Origin: Chondrocystis sp. NIES-4102
GTDB taxonomy: Bacteria; Cyanobacteriota; Cyanobacteriia; Cyanobacteriales; Xenococcaceae
Length of the DNA stretch: 64,000 nt
Assembly (NCBI GenBank): GCA_002368355.1
Contig: AP018281.1
Coordinates: forward strand, 868,001 to 932,000
Direction of reading: 5' to 3'
Shown here: positions 37,527-47,274 of the stretch, piece after piece
Layout of the letters: each line of letters begins with the position of its first letter
Numbering within the stretch: position 1 is the first letter of the stretch
Translations under genes and position numbers: made by a program
The notes under the pieces: model-generated
Databases searched by the model: none
What the model saw: the letters and a program-made list of their open reading frames with translations, nothing else
Told to the model about the DNA's origin: nothing

Positions 37527-39082
37527 ATGGCAACTTTTAACGTAACTAATTCTAACGATTCTGGTACTGGATCTTTAAGAGACGCTATTTCTTTGGCTAA
37601 CTCCACTCCAGGACTAGATACCATTAATTTATCTGGCAATGTTACCCTAACTGCTGGAATTAATATTACTGATTCGTTAATCATTACAGGCACTAATTCC
37701 GTAATCACTCAAACAGGATTAGACCGTCTATTCAAAATCGATAATGCTGCAACTAGTTTAATCGATGTAACTTTCAATAACCTAACTTTAACAGGCGGAA
37801 GACCAGTTGAAATTGGCGGTGCAGTATACACAGTAGAAAATCTTACTCTTAATAATTTGTAGTCCAAAACAACGCTACTACCAAACGTGGCGGTGGAGTT
37901 TATTCAGAAGGCGCAACTTTAGTAATCAATGATAGTGTATTTCGTAATAATACCATTGCTGATGGAACTACCTCTGCTGGCGGTGCTATCTATAACATGA
38001 ATGGCACGTTAACCATTGATGACAGTGTGATTGAAAGTAATAAATCTTTAATTGGAGTAATTACATCTAAAGCTGGCAAAAATACTATCACTGATACCCA
38101 GATTAACGGTAACAGTGGTGGAGGAATTTTTATGTTAGAAAATAATGAGCTTTTTGTTAATAATGCTCAAATAACCAATAATAAAACTACTATATCTCAG
38201 GGTATTGGTGGTGGTATATCAATTAACGCAAACTCTAGAGGCACTATTTCAAATAGCATAATAAGCAACAACCAAGCAACTTATGGCGGTGGTATTTTCA
38301 TTGGTGGAGATGGACAGTCAACAGGAACATCTGCCACAGTTATCAATACTAAAATCACTAATAATATTGCTACAACATTTGGCGGTGGAATAACAGTAGC
38401 TAACACAGCAGGAATTAATATTAAAGACAGCTTGATTTCTGGTAACACTGCACCCGTTGGTAGTGCTTTAGAAACTTTTGATAACAGTAGTGCATTACTA
38501 ACCAACGTAGATATCAATAACAACACTGGCAGTCAAAATCAATTAGAAGGAGATAACATCACAGTCCGTACATCTAACAACAAAGGACTACAACTAGGAC
38601 ATATCCACCGCTTCTATCAACAGGAGAAAGGATTCCATTTATATACTTCTGATAACAATGAAGTAAACACCATCAAAGGCAAAAGTCTAACTGGTGAACT
38701 TAAGTATAAATATGAATCTGAAAAGTTCAGCATTCTAACTAGTAATCAAGATATCACAGGAACAACAATAGCAGGAGCAGAAGAGGTGTATCGCTTCTTC
38801 AACAAAGATACTGGCGCACATATCTACACTATGGATGAAGCTGAAAGACAAAATATCTACGATAACCTCAAGAATTATCAATACGAAGGCATTAAGTTCT
38901 ATGCTTTTGAAACAGCCCAGGCAGACCTTGGTACTATCCCAGTTTACAGAATGTACAATTCTGAATCCAAGTCGCACTTATTTACTAGTGATGCTAACGA
39001 AATTAACTACATCCAAAACAACCTACCCAATTTCTCAATGGAAGGCAATAATGGTGTAGCTTTCCATGTATTAGAATTATAA
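37527..39082 (+). pseudogene. beta-helix plus DUF5648 gene with a frameshift
   Basis: Two frames encode one protein. The first (37527-37862) opens MATFNVTNSNDSGTGSLRD and runs to TAG. The next frame (from about 37856) continues without an in-frame ATG through FVVQNNATTKRGGGVYSEG to 39082, with more beta-helix turns (INDSVFRNNT, GGGISINANS) and then about three DUF5648 repeats (HRFYQQEKGFHLYTSD, YRFFNKDTGAHIYTMD, YRMYNSESKSHLFTSD). One missing base in the TTT near 37857 explains the break. The intact product would be about 518 residues. It could be a mutation, a sequencing error or a phase-variable site; no canonical slippery heptamer is present. Confidence 0.8.
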
Positions 39083-39260
39083 TAATTAGTTTCGTTTCTT
39101 AGCAATACGCTTAAACATGGATAATTGACAATTGACAATTGATAATTAATTAATTTGGTCGCTTTACCTCTGGATCGAAAGGCAGGGGTAACTATCAATT
39201 ATCTGAGGGCTAAAGAATGAAGCTTCTTCTCTCTTGTTGACCGCCCGAATCCATTCTTAA

Positions 39261-39412
39261 TTATCAATTAGTGCCTCAACCCCCACTACCCACTACCCAC
39301 TACCCACTACCTACATTGTCCCCTTGTGGGATTTGCGGTTGCGTAGCTGTCGTAGACATAGCTTATCCTTGTTTGGCTACCTCCTACCTCCTGTTTCCCC
39401 CCTACCTACTGG
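39261..39412. repeat. STRR block with a 20-base element and the second inverted-repeat arm
   Basis: ACTACCC heptamers from 39285, the 20-base element at 39314-39333 and the 24-base arm at 39359-39382 (reverse complement of 37161-37184). Together with the left block it brackets the frameshifted gene. Confidence 0.75.
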
Positions 39413-39427
39413 TGAAAAGTTAAGAAA

Positions 39428-40027
39428 ATGACAACCACCACTTCTATTAATTCTGAACCCTTGTTACTTAATATTAGTAATACTACTCTTTACGTCACCC
39501 CTGAACAATTTGACTTACTCTGCTTTAATAACCCTGATTTAAGACTCGAATTAACTAAAGACAAGGAATTAATTGTTATGCCTCCGACAGGTGGTGAAAG
39601 TGGAAGAAGAAATAGTGAATTGAATTTCCAAGTTATTGCTTGGAATAAGAAAAGAAAACTAGGAGAAGTATTCGACTCCTCAACAGGCTATGATTTTATT
39701 GCTATTGGTGGGGGTAAGATGTCTCCCGATGTTTCTTGGATTGAAAAATCACGATTAGAAGGGATAGATCTAGAGAAGTTTATCCCCGTTGTACCTGATT
39801 TTATAATTGAACTTAGATCTTCTACAGATAGCTTAAAGAAATTACAACAAAAAATGCTTGAGTATCAAAGGATAGGAGTAAAATTAGGACTACTGATTAA
39901 TCCTCAAGATAAAAGCGTGGAGATATATCGCTTAGGGCAAACAACGCAGATAATCAACTCGCCTATAGCAATTGACTGTAATGAAGTTTTACCTGGATTT
40001 AGTTTAGATTTGACTGAAGTTATCTAG
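39428..40027 (+). CDS. Uma2 family nuclease (DUF820)
   Basis: 199 residues. Typical Uma2 opening ERxxLLCFxNPDLR and VMPPTGGESGRRNSELN, then KMSPDVSWI and VPDFIIELRSSTDSLKKLQQKMLEY, where the PD-(D/E)xK core usually lies. The third position reads ELR rather than ExK. These genes are abundant in cyanobacteria and their biological role is unknown. Confidence 0.88.
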   Translation: MTTTTSINSEPLLLNISNTTLYVTPEQFDLLCFNNPDLRLELTKDKELIVMPPTGGESGRRNSELNFQVIAWNKKRKLGEVFDSSTGYDFIAIGGGKMSPDVSWIEKSRLEGIDLEKFIPVVPDFIIELRSSTDSLKKLQQKMLEYQRIGVKLGLLINPQDKSVEIYRLGQTTQIINSPIAIDCNEVLPGFSLDLTEVI

Positions 40028-40145
40028 AAAATAGCTTAACGCCTAACTACTATATAATCATTTTGTCTTGTAATAAGTTAAACCCAAACAAGCCGATAAA
40101 AATGGTTAAGATGATTAAGATAGCTGTGTTCTAATACAACTTTCC

Positions 40146-41762
40146 ATGCCTTTTATCCGTTTAGTCTCATTGTTTCTGGGGTTAAGTGTAATTCTGGGGT
40201 TATCAATCTGGTTGGTAACATCATTGTCCCACTTATATATGCAGATATCCTTTACTGCACCAATTTTGGCTAATTTACTGTTGTTGCTAGTAATTGCGCT
40301 GATTGGGTCGATGGTGGCAGGATATATCTATTATATAAATAAATATACTGGTCGTAGTTCCAAACGCAGAAAACCACAAAAAGGTAAACAAAAACCCAGA
40401 GTTAGAATTCCAGAAACAAAAAATAAAATTGCCTCAGAAAATCTTCAGGTTTTAAAAAAGCAAGTGGGGCAAATTCAAGATAAGATTGCGCAAAGGGCAT
40501 TATTAGGGCGATCGCAACAGATAGAGGCGGATTTACAACGAGGTGAGGTTAAAGTAGTCATTTTTGGCACAGGATCGGCTGGTAAAACTTCTCTAGTCAA
40601 TGCCTTAATTGGCGAGATAGTCGGGGAAGTCAACTCGGTTATGGGTACAACTACCCAAGGAGAAACCTATAGCCTCAAGCTGCGGGGTGTAGGTAGGGAG
40701 ATTTTAATTATTGATACCCCTGGGATTTTAGAAGCAGGAATTGCAGGGACAGAAAGAGAAGAAATAGCGCGTAAACTGGCAACAGAAGCAGATTTATTGG
40801 TGTTTACCGTCGATAATGACATAAGACAGTCGGAATACGAACCCCTTAAGACATTAGCAGAAATAGGCAAGCGATCGCTATTAGTTTTTAATAAAAGTGA
40901 TCTCTATACCGATGAGGATCGCGAAATTATTTTAGGGCGACTTAAGGAAAGAGTAAAACCTTTTATCTCCCCCAACGACGTTATGGCTATCTGTGCTAAC
41001 CCTCAACCAGTACAATTAGCTAGTGGCGAAATTCTTGAACCTAATGTAGATATTTTACCCCTGATTAAACGCTTGGTGGCTGTCCTACGGGCAGAGGGTG
41101 AGGATTTAATTGCCGATAATATTTTATTACAATCCCATCGTCTAGGGGAAGAAGCACGTAAAATCATTGAAAATCAACGCTATCGTGAGTCTGATAAAAT
41201 TATTGAACGATATCAATGGATCGGTGCAGGTGTCATTGCTGTCACTCCCCTACCAGTAGTCGATCTCTTAGCTACTGCTGCGGTTAACGCTCAGATGGTG
41301 ATTGAAATTGGCAGAATTTATAATATTGAGTTGGATTTTGAACAGGGAAAAGAATTAGCATTATCTCTAGGTAAAACTCTAGTTAGTTTGGGTGTTGTTA
41401 AAGGTGCAGTCGATATTTTAGGTAAAGCTTTACAATTTCACGTAGCAACCTACATAGTAGGTAAAGCAATTCAAGCAGTTTCAGCAGCCTACTTAACTCG
41501 CATTGCTGGTAAAAGTTTTACAGAATACTTCAGACGTAATTTAGATTGGGGAGACGGTGGAATGACTGAAGTTGTACAACAACAGTTTCAACTCAGTCGG
41601 CGAGATGAGTTTGTCAAATCTTTTGTTAAAGATGCCATCTCAAAAGTTGTACAGCCTTTATCTGAAGCCTGGGGAGATGAGGAAGAAGAAGAAGATACAC
41701 CCTATCCACAAGAAATTGTCCAAGAAATGACAGCCCAGTTAGAATTAGAAGATGATTGGTAG
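40146..41762 (+). CDS. membrane-anchored GTPase with a DUF697 C-terminal domain
   Basis: 538 residues. Two hydrophobic segments (5-27, 36-64) anchor it. The G domain has P-loop FGTGSAGKTSLVNAL (140-154), DTPG in IIDTPGILEAGIAGT and NKSD in VFNKSDLYTD. DUF697 follows with VIAVTPLPVVDLLATAAVNAQM. This is the widespread cyanobacterial family related to YcjF/Era-like GTPases; membrane remodelling or cell-surface roles are proposed but not shown. Confidence 0.9.
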   Translation: MPFIRLVSLFLGLSVILGLSIWLVTSLSHLYMQISFTAPILANLLLLLVIALIGSMVAGYIYYINKYTGRSSKRRKPQKGKQKPRVRIPETKNKIASENLQVLKKQVGQIQDKIAQRALLGRSQQIEADLQRGEVKVVIFGTGSAGKTSLVNALIGEIVGEVNSVMGTTTQGETYSLKLRGVGREILIIDTPGILEAGIAGTEREEIARKLATEADLLVFTVDNDIRQSEYEPLKTLAEIGKRSLLVFNKSDLYTDEDREIILGRLKERVKPFISPNDVMAICANPQPVQLASGEILEPNVDILPLIKRLVAVLRAEGEDLIADNILLQSHRLGEEARKIIENQRYRESDKIIERYQWIGAGVIAVTPLPVVDLLATAAVNAQMVIEIGRIYNIELDFEQGKELALSLGKTLVSLGVVKGAVDILGKALQFHVATYIVGKAIQAVSAAYLTRIAGKSFTEYFRRNLDWGDGGMTEVVQQQFQLSRRDEFVKSFVKDAISKVVQPLSEAWGDEEEEEDTPYPQEIVQEMTAQLELEDDW

Positions 41763-41769
41763 TAATTAC

Positions 41770-42093
<324 letters not shown>

Positions 42094-43218
42094 CTACCTA
42101 CCAGAATTAATCTTCTCCCATCTTTGTATCCACTCAAGTAATTGTGTCTCAGTAATTTTGCTTTTGCTTTGATTAATTTGCAACAATTGATTTAATTCTG
42201 ATGCTGATTTATTTTGCTGTTGTTGCCAAACTGAGATGAGAGTTTGATGATCTACTAAAGACTCGCCTAAACCTAGAGAAGCTTGTAGTTTTTTTTGTTC
42301 ATCTTTACCAATTGTCTCAACTACAAAATCTGTACTATTGGCTTTTTCCAACACGCCAGCCAAAGCCTCAATATAAGCAGTACTATTATCAGCATAGACA
42401 GTTTTGGGATTTATCGGTTTACCAAAGCGACGAAAAGCAGCAGCAACAGCAATACAGCTAATTACAATCATCTGAATAAACAGCAGGAATAGGGGAGTTT
42501 TGATTAGATAAGTGAGAACATTTTCTTGTTGTTCATTTTTGAGTGTCTCTTTGTCTTTATACCCATGAATATATTCATCTACCCAAATGTTTTGATGATC
42601 GTCTACCAATTCTGCTAAAAACCCATAGTTATCCGTAAATTGATAAGCATTGGCTGCTAAATAAGGAGTTGCACTATAGATTATTTTTCCTGCACCTATT
42701 TCTTCTTCCCAGACTACTGCACCATGAATATCTGCGAGTAAGGCTTTGGTTTGGTTAATTGGTTGATGACGGCGAGTTGTTTCTATAATAATTTGACGGC
42801 TGGATAAGGGTTGATCTCGATAGGGAATTAAACTTTTAAAAGGTGCTGCGGTAACTTCTTGTTGCTCTCCTATGATTACCAAAGTATTACCTTTACTTAC
42901 CCAAGCTAGTTCTTGCTCATTGAGAGAGTGGGGTAATAATTTACTTGATTGAAAATCCTTCTGGTTACGAATTTGGATATAGGCAACATCAGTGGGATCA
43001 TCTTTAATAAATTCAGAAAAAGGCTTTTGCCAACGCTTAATTGTGACAGGCTGACTTAACATATACTCATACCAAGCTTTATAACCATAGGGATTATGGG
43101 TATAGGTAGAGCCTATATCTTGTCTACCACTATTGGGAGCAGTCAGTAAAGTCAATAAAATAATAACAGCGATCGCTATAATAATAAATAGCCATTGACG
43201 TTGATTTCTATTAGGCAT
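42094..43218 (-). CDS. DUF4350 protein
   Basis: 374 residues: a leading membrane helix (8-25), a periplasmic part with GSTYTHNPYGYKAWYEYML, and a second membrane helix near 235-255. Members of the family accompany DUF4129, MoxR and DUF58 genes in envelope-stress or exopolysaccharide-type loci. Here it starts 6 bp after the DUF4129 gene. Its stop touches the STRR block. Confidence 0.85.
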   Translation of the reverse strand: MPNRNQRQWLFIIIAIAVIILLTLLTAPNSGRQDIGSTYTHNPYGYKAWYEYMLSQPVTIKRWQKPFSEFIKDDPTDVAYIQIRNQKDFQSSKLLPHSLNEQELAWVSKGNTLVIIGEQQEVTAAPFKSLIPYRDQPLSSRQIIIETTRRHQPINQTKALLADIHGAVVWEEEIGAGKIIYSATPYLAANAYQFTDNYGFLAELVDDHQNIWVDEYIHGYKDKETLKNEQQENVLTYLIKTPLFLLFIQMIVISCIAVAAAFRRFGKPINPKTVYADNSTAYIEALAGVLEKANSTDFVVETIGKDEQKKLQASLGLGESLVDHQTLISVWQQQQNKSASELNQLLQINQSKSKITETQLLEWIQRWEKINSGR

Positions 43219-43224
43219 TTTCTA

Positions 43225-43833
43225 TCAGTTAGAGATTACACTAGCAATTTGTTGATAAGCTTGCAGACATTGCTCAAACAGATATTGATCGGCTGGTGCT
43301 TGACTAAAACATAACTGTTGATGAATCGATAATAATAATTCATAGGGTGACAAAGGAGATACTTGTAATTGTCGTAGCGATCGCTGATATTCTAAATCAG
43401 TAAGACTCAATTGAGTAGAAATTATGCCCCGTTGATCTAATATTTCTAACATTGCTTGATATAAGCAAAAGATCGCCTGACGATAATTACCTTCGACTCT
43501 AGCTATTTGCGATCGCTCTACCCAATCATTAACGGATAATTGAAGAGTAGGTTGTGTTATTTCCGTAATCAGGGCGCGATCGTTTCTCTGCCATCGTTTC
43601 CAATAGGGATGTAATACTAAACTTAACTGCCAAAGAATTAAAACTAGCAAAAGAGCAATTAACAACCACAAACAAACTTTAATGATTTGCCATAGAAGTT
43701 TAGATTGTAAAAATCCTGATTCCCAAGCATCACTAGCCATTTGACTTGTTTTAAGTTCTATCCACTCACTAATTCTTTGTTTAATTAAATCATAATGCCA
43801 GCCTAAACTATCTTGTTCAAATGACCCTGCGGA
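43225..43833 (-). CDS. DUF4129 protein
   Basis: 202 residues from ATG 43833; a TTG start 36 bases earlier would add an odd hydrophobic peptide. Membrane segment at about 50-75, DUF4129 block with DWVERSQIARVEGNYRQAIFCLYQAML. It is cotranscribed with the DUF4350 gene. The MoxR and DUF58 partners usual for this pair are absent from the window. Confidence 0.85.
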   Translation of the reverse strand, partial: SAGSFEQDSLGWHYDLIKQRISEWIELKTSQMASDAWESGFLQSKLLWQIIKVCLWLLIALLLVLILWQLSLVLHPYWKRWQRNDRALITEITQPTLQLSVNDWVERSQIARVEGNYRQAIFCLYQAMLEILDQRGIISTQLSLTDLEYQRSLRQLQVSPLSPYELLLSIHQQLCFSQAPADQYLFEQCLQAYQQIASVISN

Positions 43834-44082
43834 CATAATAATAATAAGTAGATTGTTATTTCCAGTCAATGATAACTGCTTTAATTGTTAATTGCTTCTA
43901 GGTAATTATCTTAATTCTCAAGCGTTAGCGAGGAAGATAAAAACATATTTATTAGGTAAATCTATCTCAAAGCTAAGGAGATCAAAAATATCCCGTAAGT
44001 TATCCCGTATTACTAAGCTAAAGTGTATTTAAATGGCATACTATTCTTTTAGAAAATCAGGTTGAAACCCTTATCTAGACTA

Positions 44083-44182
<100 letters not shown>

Positions 44183-44324
44183 CCAGTAATTTAAATGCGT
44201 AACAGCTTATATCTACTTTTTTATATATGCACAGAATCACAGTAACCCTTAAAGAGTCAAGTTAAACTCAAAGCCTAAATTAATTATTTAATGATTAATC
44301 TTTTTTTCTTGGCTGGTTATATTT

Positions 44325-45104
44325 ATGCGTTTATTCAACAAAATCAGTTTACAAACCCCAGAAAGTGTAGAATTAGAATTTACTTTAGCAGGAATCGGCA
44401 ATAGATCTTTTGCCTTAATAATTGACTATTTAATCCTTGGTTTTAGTATTATATTAGTCTGGATAATTACTATTTTTCTAATCTGGCAATTAGCCCCACA
44501 AATCTTCACAGATGGCATTTTAAACCGAACAATACAGTGGATTTGGGCAATTCAATCTCTAATTACTTTTGCTATTTACATGGGTTATTTTGTCTTTTTT
44601 GAAACTATTTGGCAAGGACAAACACCTGGTAAAAAATGGACTAAAATTAGAGTTATTCGCGACAATGGTAAACCAGAAAGATTACCTCAAGCAATATTAA
44701 GAGCATTACTAAGACCAGTAGACGACTTAATTGGCGTATTTTTAATTACTTTGTCGGCACAGGAAAAACGTATTGGTGATCTAGTTGCAGGAACTATTGT
44801 AATTCAAAACGAACAAGTATTCAAATCAGCTAATTTTGAAATTTCTTCTGAAGCAGAAAATCTAGCTAAACAATTAAAAATAGAATCAGAAATAGACAAT
44901 TTATTACCAGAAGACTTTGCGACTATTCGTGATTTTCTACAACGCCGTCAGAATATTATCTTGCAACACCAACATCAAATAAGCCGTAAACTAGCCGAAC
45001 AGGTGAAAGATATTGTTCAGCTAGAAGAAGTTCCAGAAGGCTATAGTAATAGTCAATTTCTTGAGGCTATTTATTTAGCTTATCAGCGCAATAGTAAGTA
45101 TTAA
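44325..45104 (+). CDS. RDD family membrane protein
   Basis: 259 residues. RDD domain with three membrane helices (residues about 25-50, 60-85 and 115-140), IGNRSFALIIDYLILG and GQTPGKKWTKIRVIRDNG. The C-terminal 90 residues are charged and helical. RDD proteins are often in one locus with SpoIIM, DUF4129, DUF4350 and MoxR; here the DUF4129/DUF4350 pair runs divergently across a 490-base gap. Confidence 0.85.
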   Translation: MRLFNKISLQTPESVELEFTLAGIGNRSFALIIDYLILGFSIILVWIITIFLIWQLAPQIFTDGILNRTIQWIWAIQSLITFAIYMGYFVFFETIWQGQTPGKKWTKIRVIRDNGKPERLPQAILRALLRPVDDLIGVFLITLSAQEKRIGDLVAGTIVIQNEQVFKSANFEISSEAENLAKQLKIESEIDNLLPEDFATIRDFLQRRQNIILQHQHQISRKLAEQVKDIVQLEEVPEGYSNSQFLEAIYLAYQRNSKY

Positions 45105-45251
45105 AATCAATTAAAACTTACTTAATATCAAATTGCTTATTAATTGTTGGTGATATTTAAAACTAAAACAATGCAATTAATTTAGCAGCCATTTTAATAA
45201 AAAGATCTTGGCTTTTAATCTATAAATCACATTTTATTATTTTAACCAGCC

Positions 45252-45602
45252 TTAATTAGGGCCAATGGGTAAAGTTCTACCTTCAACGCGATCGAGGTAT
45301 GGTAACACCGCTTCTGTATAGTCAATAGGTAGGACATCGCAAACATTCTCATGAGGACGAGGAATAATTACCCAAGACTCCAAAGTAGCACCTTCGGCTC
45401 TTTTTACAGCTTCAATACCAGCAGCCATAGCAGTTTTGACTTCAGATACATCACCACGAATATTAACGGTAAAACGCGCACTACCAACGCGAATATAACC
45501 AACTAAGGTAACTCGACCTGCTTTAACCATTGCATCTGCTGCTGCTAAAATACCTGGAAAACCTTTAGTTTCGAGTGAGCCGACGGCACTTTGAGAGGGC
45601 AT
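45252..45602 (-). CDS. ccmK4: carboxysome shell hexamer protein CcmK4
   Basis: 116 residues, single BMC domain: SAVGSLETKGFPGILAAADAM, VKAGRVTLVGYIRVGSARF, IPRPHENVCDVLPIDY. Pattern and order with the next upstream gene match the ccmK3-ccmK4 satellite pair of cyanobacteria. The tail (LDRVEGRTLPIGPN) is a little longer than average. It forms shell hexamers, likely mixed with CcmK3. Confidence 0.93.
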   Translation of the reverse strand: MPSQSAVGSLETKGFPGILAAADAMVKAGRVTLVGYIRVGSARFTVNIRGDVSEVKTAMAAGIEAVKRAEGATLESWVIIPRPHENVCDVLPIDYTEAVLPYLDRVEGRTLPIGPN

Positions 45603-45728
45603 AAATAAACTCCTGATAATTATTAACTACAAATACAAATAACAGTAAATATAGACTACATTTACGAGTTCTAATTTTAGCTGCTTTTGGGGTATTTTCA
45701 ATATATTTCGTTGAGTATTAGAAATAAT

Positions 45729-46043
45729 CTAAAAGCGGTAACGCTCGACAGCAGGTGTATAGTGAATAGGTAAAACAGCAACTACATTATCTGGTGGATT
45801 TGGTACTATATAGTGAGTAGTAACTTCACCACCAAAAGTATCTGCTGCTGCTCTTAACCCAGCTTCCATAGATGGTTTAACCTCTGCAACAGGGCCACGG
45901 ATGGCAATTACAAAAGTTGCACTTTCTCCTTTATCAAAATAAACCAGGGTAACGCGACCTGCTTTGAGCATAGCATCAGAGGCTGCTAAAATTGCAGGAA
46001 AGCCTAGTGTCTGAATGACTCCCACCGCTTCTTGTTGAGGCAT
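45729..46043 (-). CDS. ccmK3: carboxysome shell protein CcmK3
   Basis: 104 residues, BMC domain: EAVGVIQTLGFPAILAASDAML, LVYFDKGESATFVIAIRGPV, YIVPNPPDNVVAVLPIHY. The shorter length and VYFDKGES pore region distinguish it from CcmK1/K2 and fit CcmK3, which is reported to work with CcmK4 in heterohexamers. It is the first gene of the pair, 126 bp ahead of ccmK4. Confidence 0.9.
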   Translation of the reverse strand: MPQQEAVGVIQTLGFPAILAASDAMLKAGRVTLVYFDKGESATFVIAIRGPVAEVKPSMEAGLRAAADTFGGEVTTHYIVPNPPDNVVAVLPIHYTPAVERYRF

Positions 46044-46077
46044 AATTTAAATAATCAAAATACAATTATTTAGATTA

Positions 46078-46686
46078 CTATATCTTGATTGCGCTCGGTT
46101 TGGATACAGTAGCAATAATGCGATCGCAACCCGATTTCGGTTTTGCCCATTGATAGCGATATTCTTGCGGATCTCCCCAACATAAACCTAAATATATTTC
46201 CGTGCGCGCTGCGTCAATTTCTGCCCACTCTGTTTGATTAACTAGTTTTTTTAGGTAGCTTAAGCTAATCTGTTGATGATGACTACCATCTTTAGCAACA
46301 TTACTATTAACTAACCAAAGATTGAGTTTATCTGTCACTTGATGCCAAAAATCTAAGATTTGGGTACGTGCTGCAAGTAAAATTTCTTTGTCCCCTGTAA
46401 TGGGAATTAATTGATTATGTATTTCTGGATAAGTAATACTTTGCTCGTTAAAAGTACAAGTGCGCCAAATTATCCCCGATACTTGATGTTGTTGTTGATA
46501 TTCATGGATTTGACTGCGAAAATCACGGTAGGCAAAAACCTTATTAACCTGATCCATATTTAAGGCTTTAGCAACCACAGGATCATTAATTCTCTGTGCC
46601 GATGATAAGACAATGCGTTTTCCTTTCCAATTTTCTTTGAGTTCGCACTCTAGTATTTTGATTAATTCGTCGGTAGTATATATCAT
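46078..46686 (-). CDS. unrecognised protein upstream of ccmK3
   Basis: 202 residues with no signal peptide or membrane segment. Notable parts: ELKENWKGKRIVLSSAQR, HQVSGIIWRTCTFNEQSITYPEIHNQLIPI and CWGDPQEYRYQWAKP. It lies 34 bp upstream of ccmK3 on the same strand, so it may share its transcript. I do not recognise the family; a cyanobacterial protein of unknown function is the likeliest label. Confidence 0.75.
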   Translation of the reverse strand: MIYTTDELIKILECELKENWKGKRIVLSSAQRINDPVVAKALNMDQVNKVFAYRDFRSQIHEYQQQHQVSGIIWRTCTFNEQSITYPEIHNQLIPITGDKEILLAARTQILDFWHQVTDKLNLWLVNSNVAKDGSHHQQISLSYLKKLVNQTEWAEIDAARTEIYLGLCWGDPQEYRYQWAKPKSGCDRIIATVSKPSAIKI

Positions 46687-46814
46687 TGATCCAATGGTAA
46701 CTATGCCTTCTCTATCTGCAATTGTATCTTCGCTCTCGACTTGCGAAACAGGGCTTTATGTTTGATTAAGCTCTTAGGGTAATTAGTATCATTGGCTACT
46801 TCTTAAATATAAAT

Positions 46815-46985
46815 ATTGAGTATTAGCTTTTAGCTGTTAGCTTTTCTCTCATTGTCCCCTTGTGGGATTACTCTTTACCTGTCTCCCGTCTCCTGTCTCG
46901 TTACCTACTACCCACTACCTACATTGTCCCCTTGTGGGATTAGCGCAGCTTATCCTTTAGGGCTACCTACTACCTCCTCCGCGAC
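46815..46985. repeat. STRR block with two copies of the 20-base element
   Basis: TAGCTTT, CTGTCTC and ACTACCC units, with the 20-base element at 46851-46870 and 46922-46941. A diverged copy of the 24-base inverted-repeat arm (GCTTATCCTTTAGGGCTACC) follows the second. The remainder of the 350-base gap has no gene. Confidence 0.75.
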
Positions 46986-47036
46986 TCCCTAATTGTCATA
47001 AAATAATTTTGTACGGCTATATAAATAGGTAAGCTT

Positions 47037-47270
47037 ATGTCTTCAGAAAATATTGAAATTTGCCCTATCTGTCAGGTACAAATAAAAAACGATCGCGAGG
47101 TAATATTTAGTTCAGGTAAACCAGGCGATCGCACTAAATTGTGGGCAAGAGTCTGTAAGTATGTTGCTGATCCTAAAAAAGGCTGTATTAATCAAGACAG
47201 TAGTAAGCTTGAAACTATTAAGCCGACAGATAGTTATTCATCAATTGATGCAGTCAACCTTAATCAGTAA
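47037..47270 (+). CDS. small cysteine-containing protein (77 aa), unknown
   Basis: Cys9 and Cys12 (CPIC) with Cys40 and Cys50 suggest a zinc-ribbon-like fold. The middle carries a HIP1-type sequence. I do not know its function. It ends 4 bp before the convergent ilvA stop. Confidence 0.65.
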   Translation: MSSENIEICPICQVQIKNDREVIFSSGKPGDRTKLWARVCKYVADPKKGCINQDSSKLETIKPTDSYSSIDAVNLNQ

Positions 47271-47274
47271 TTAT

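Noticed and set aside
37850-37866. Programmed -1 frameshift at the break in the beta-helix gene
   Set aside because: The bases before the stop do not form a canonical X XXY YYZ slippery site; a single-base loss explains it better, though this is not proof.
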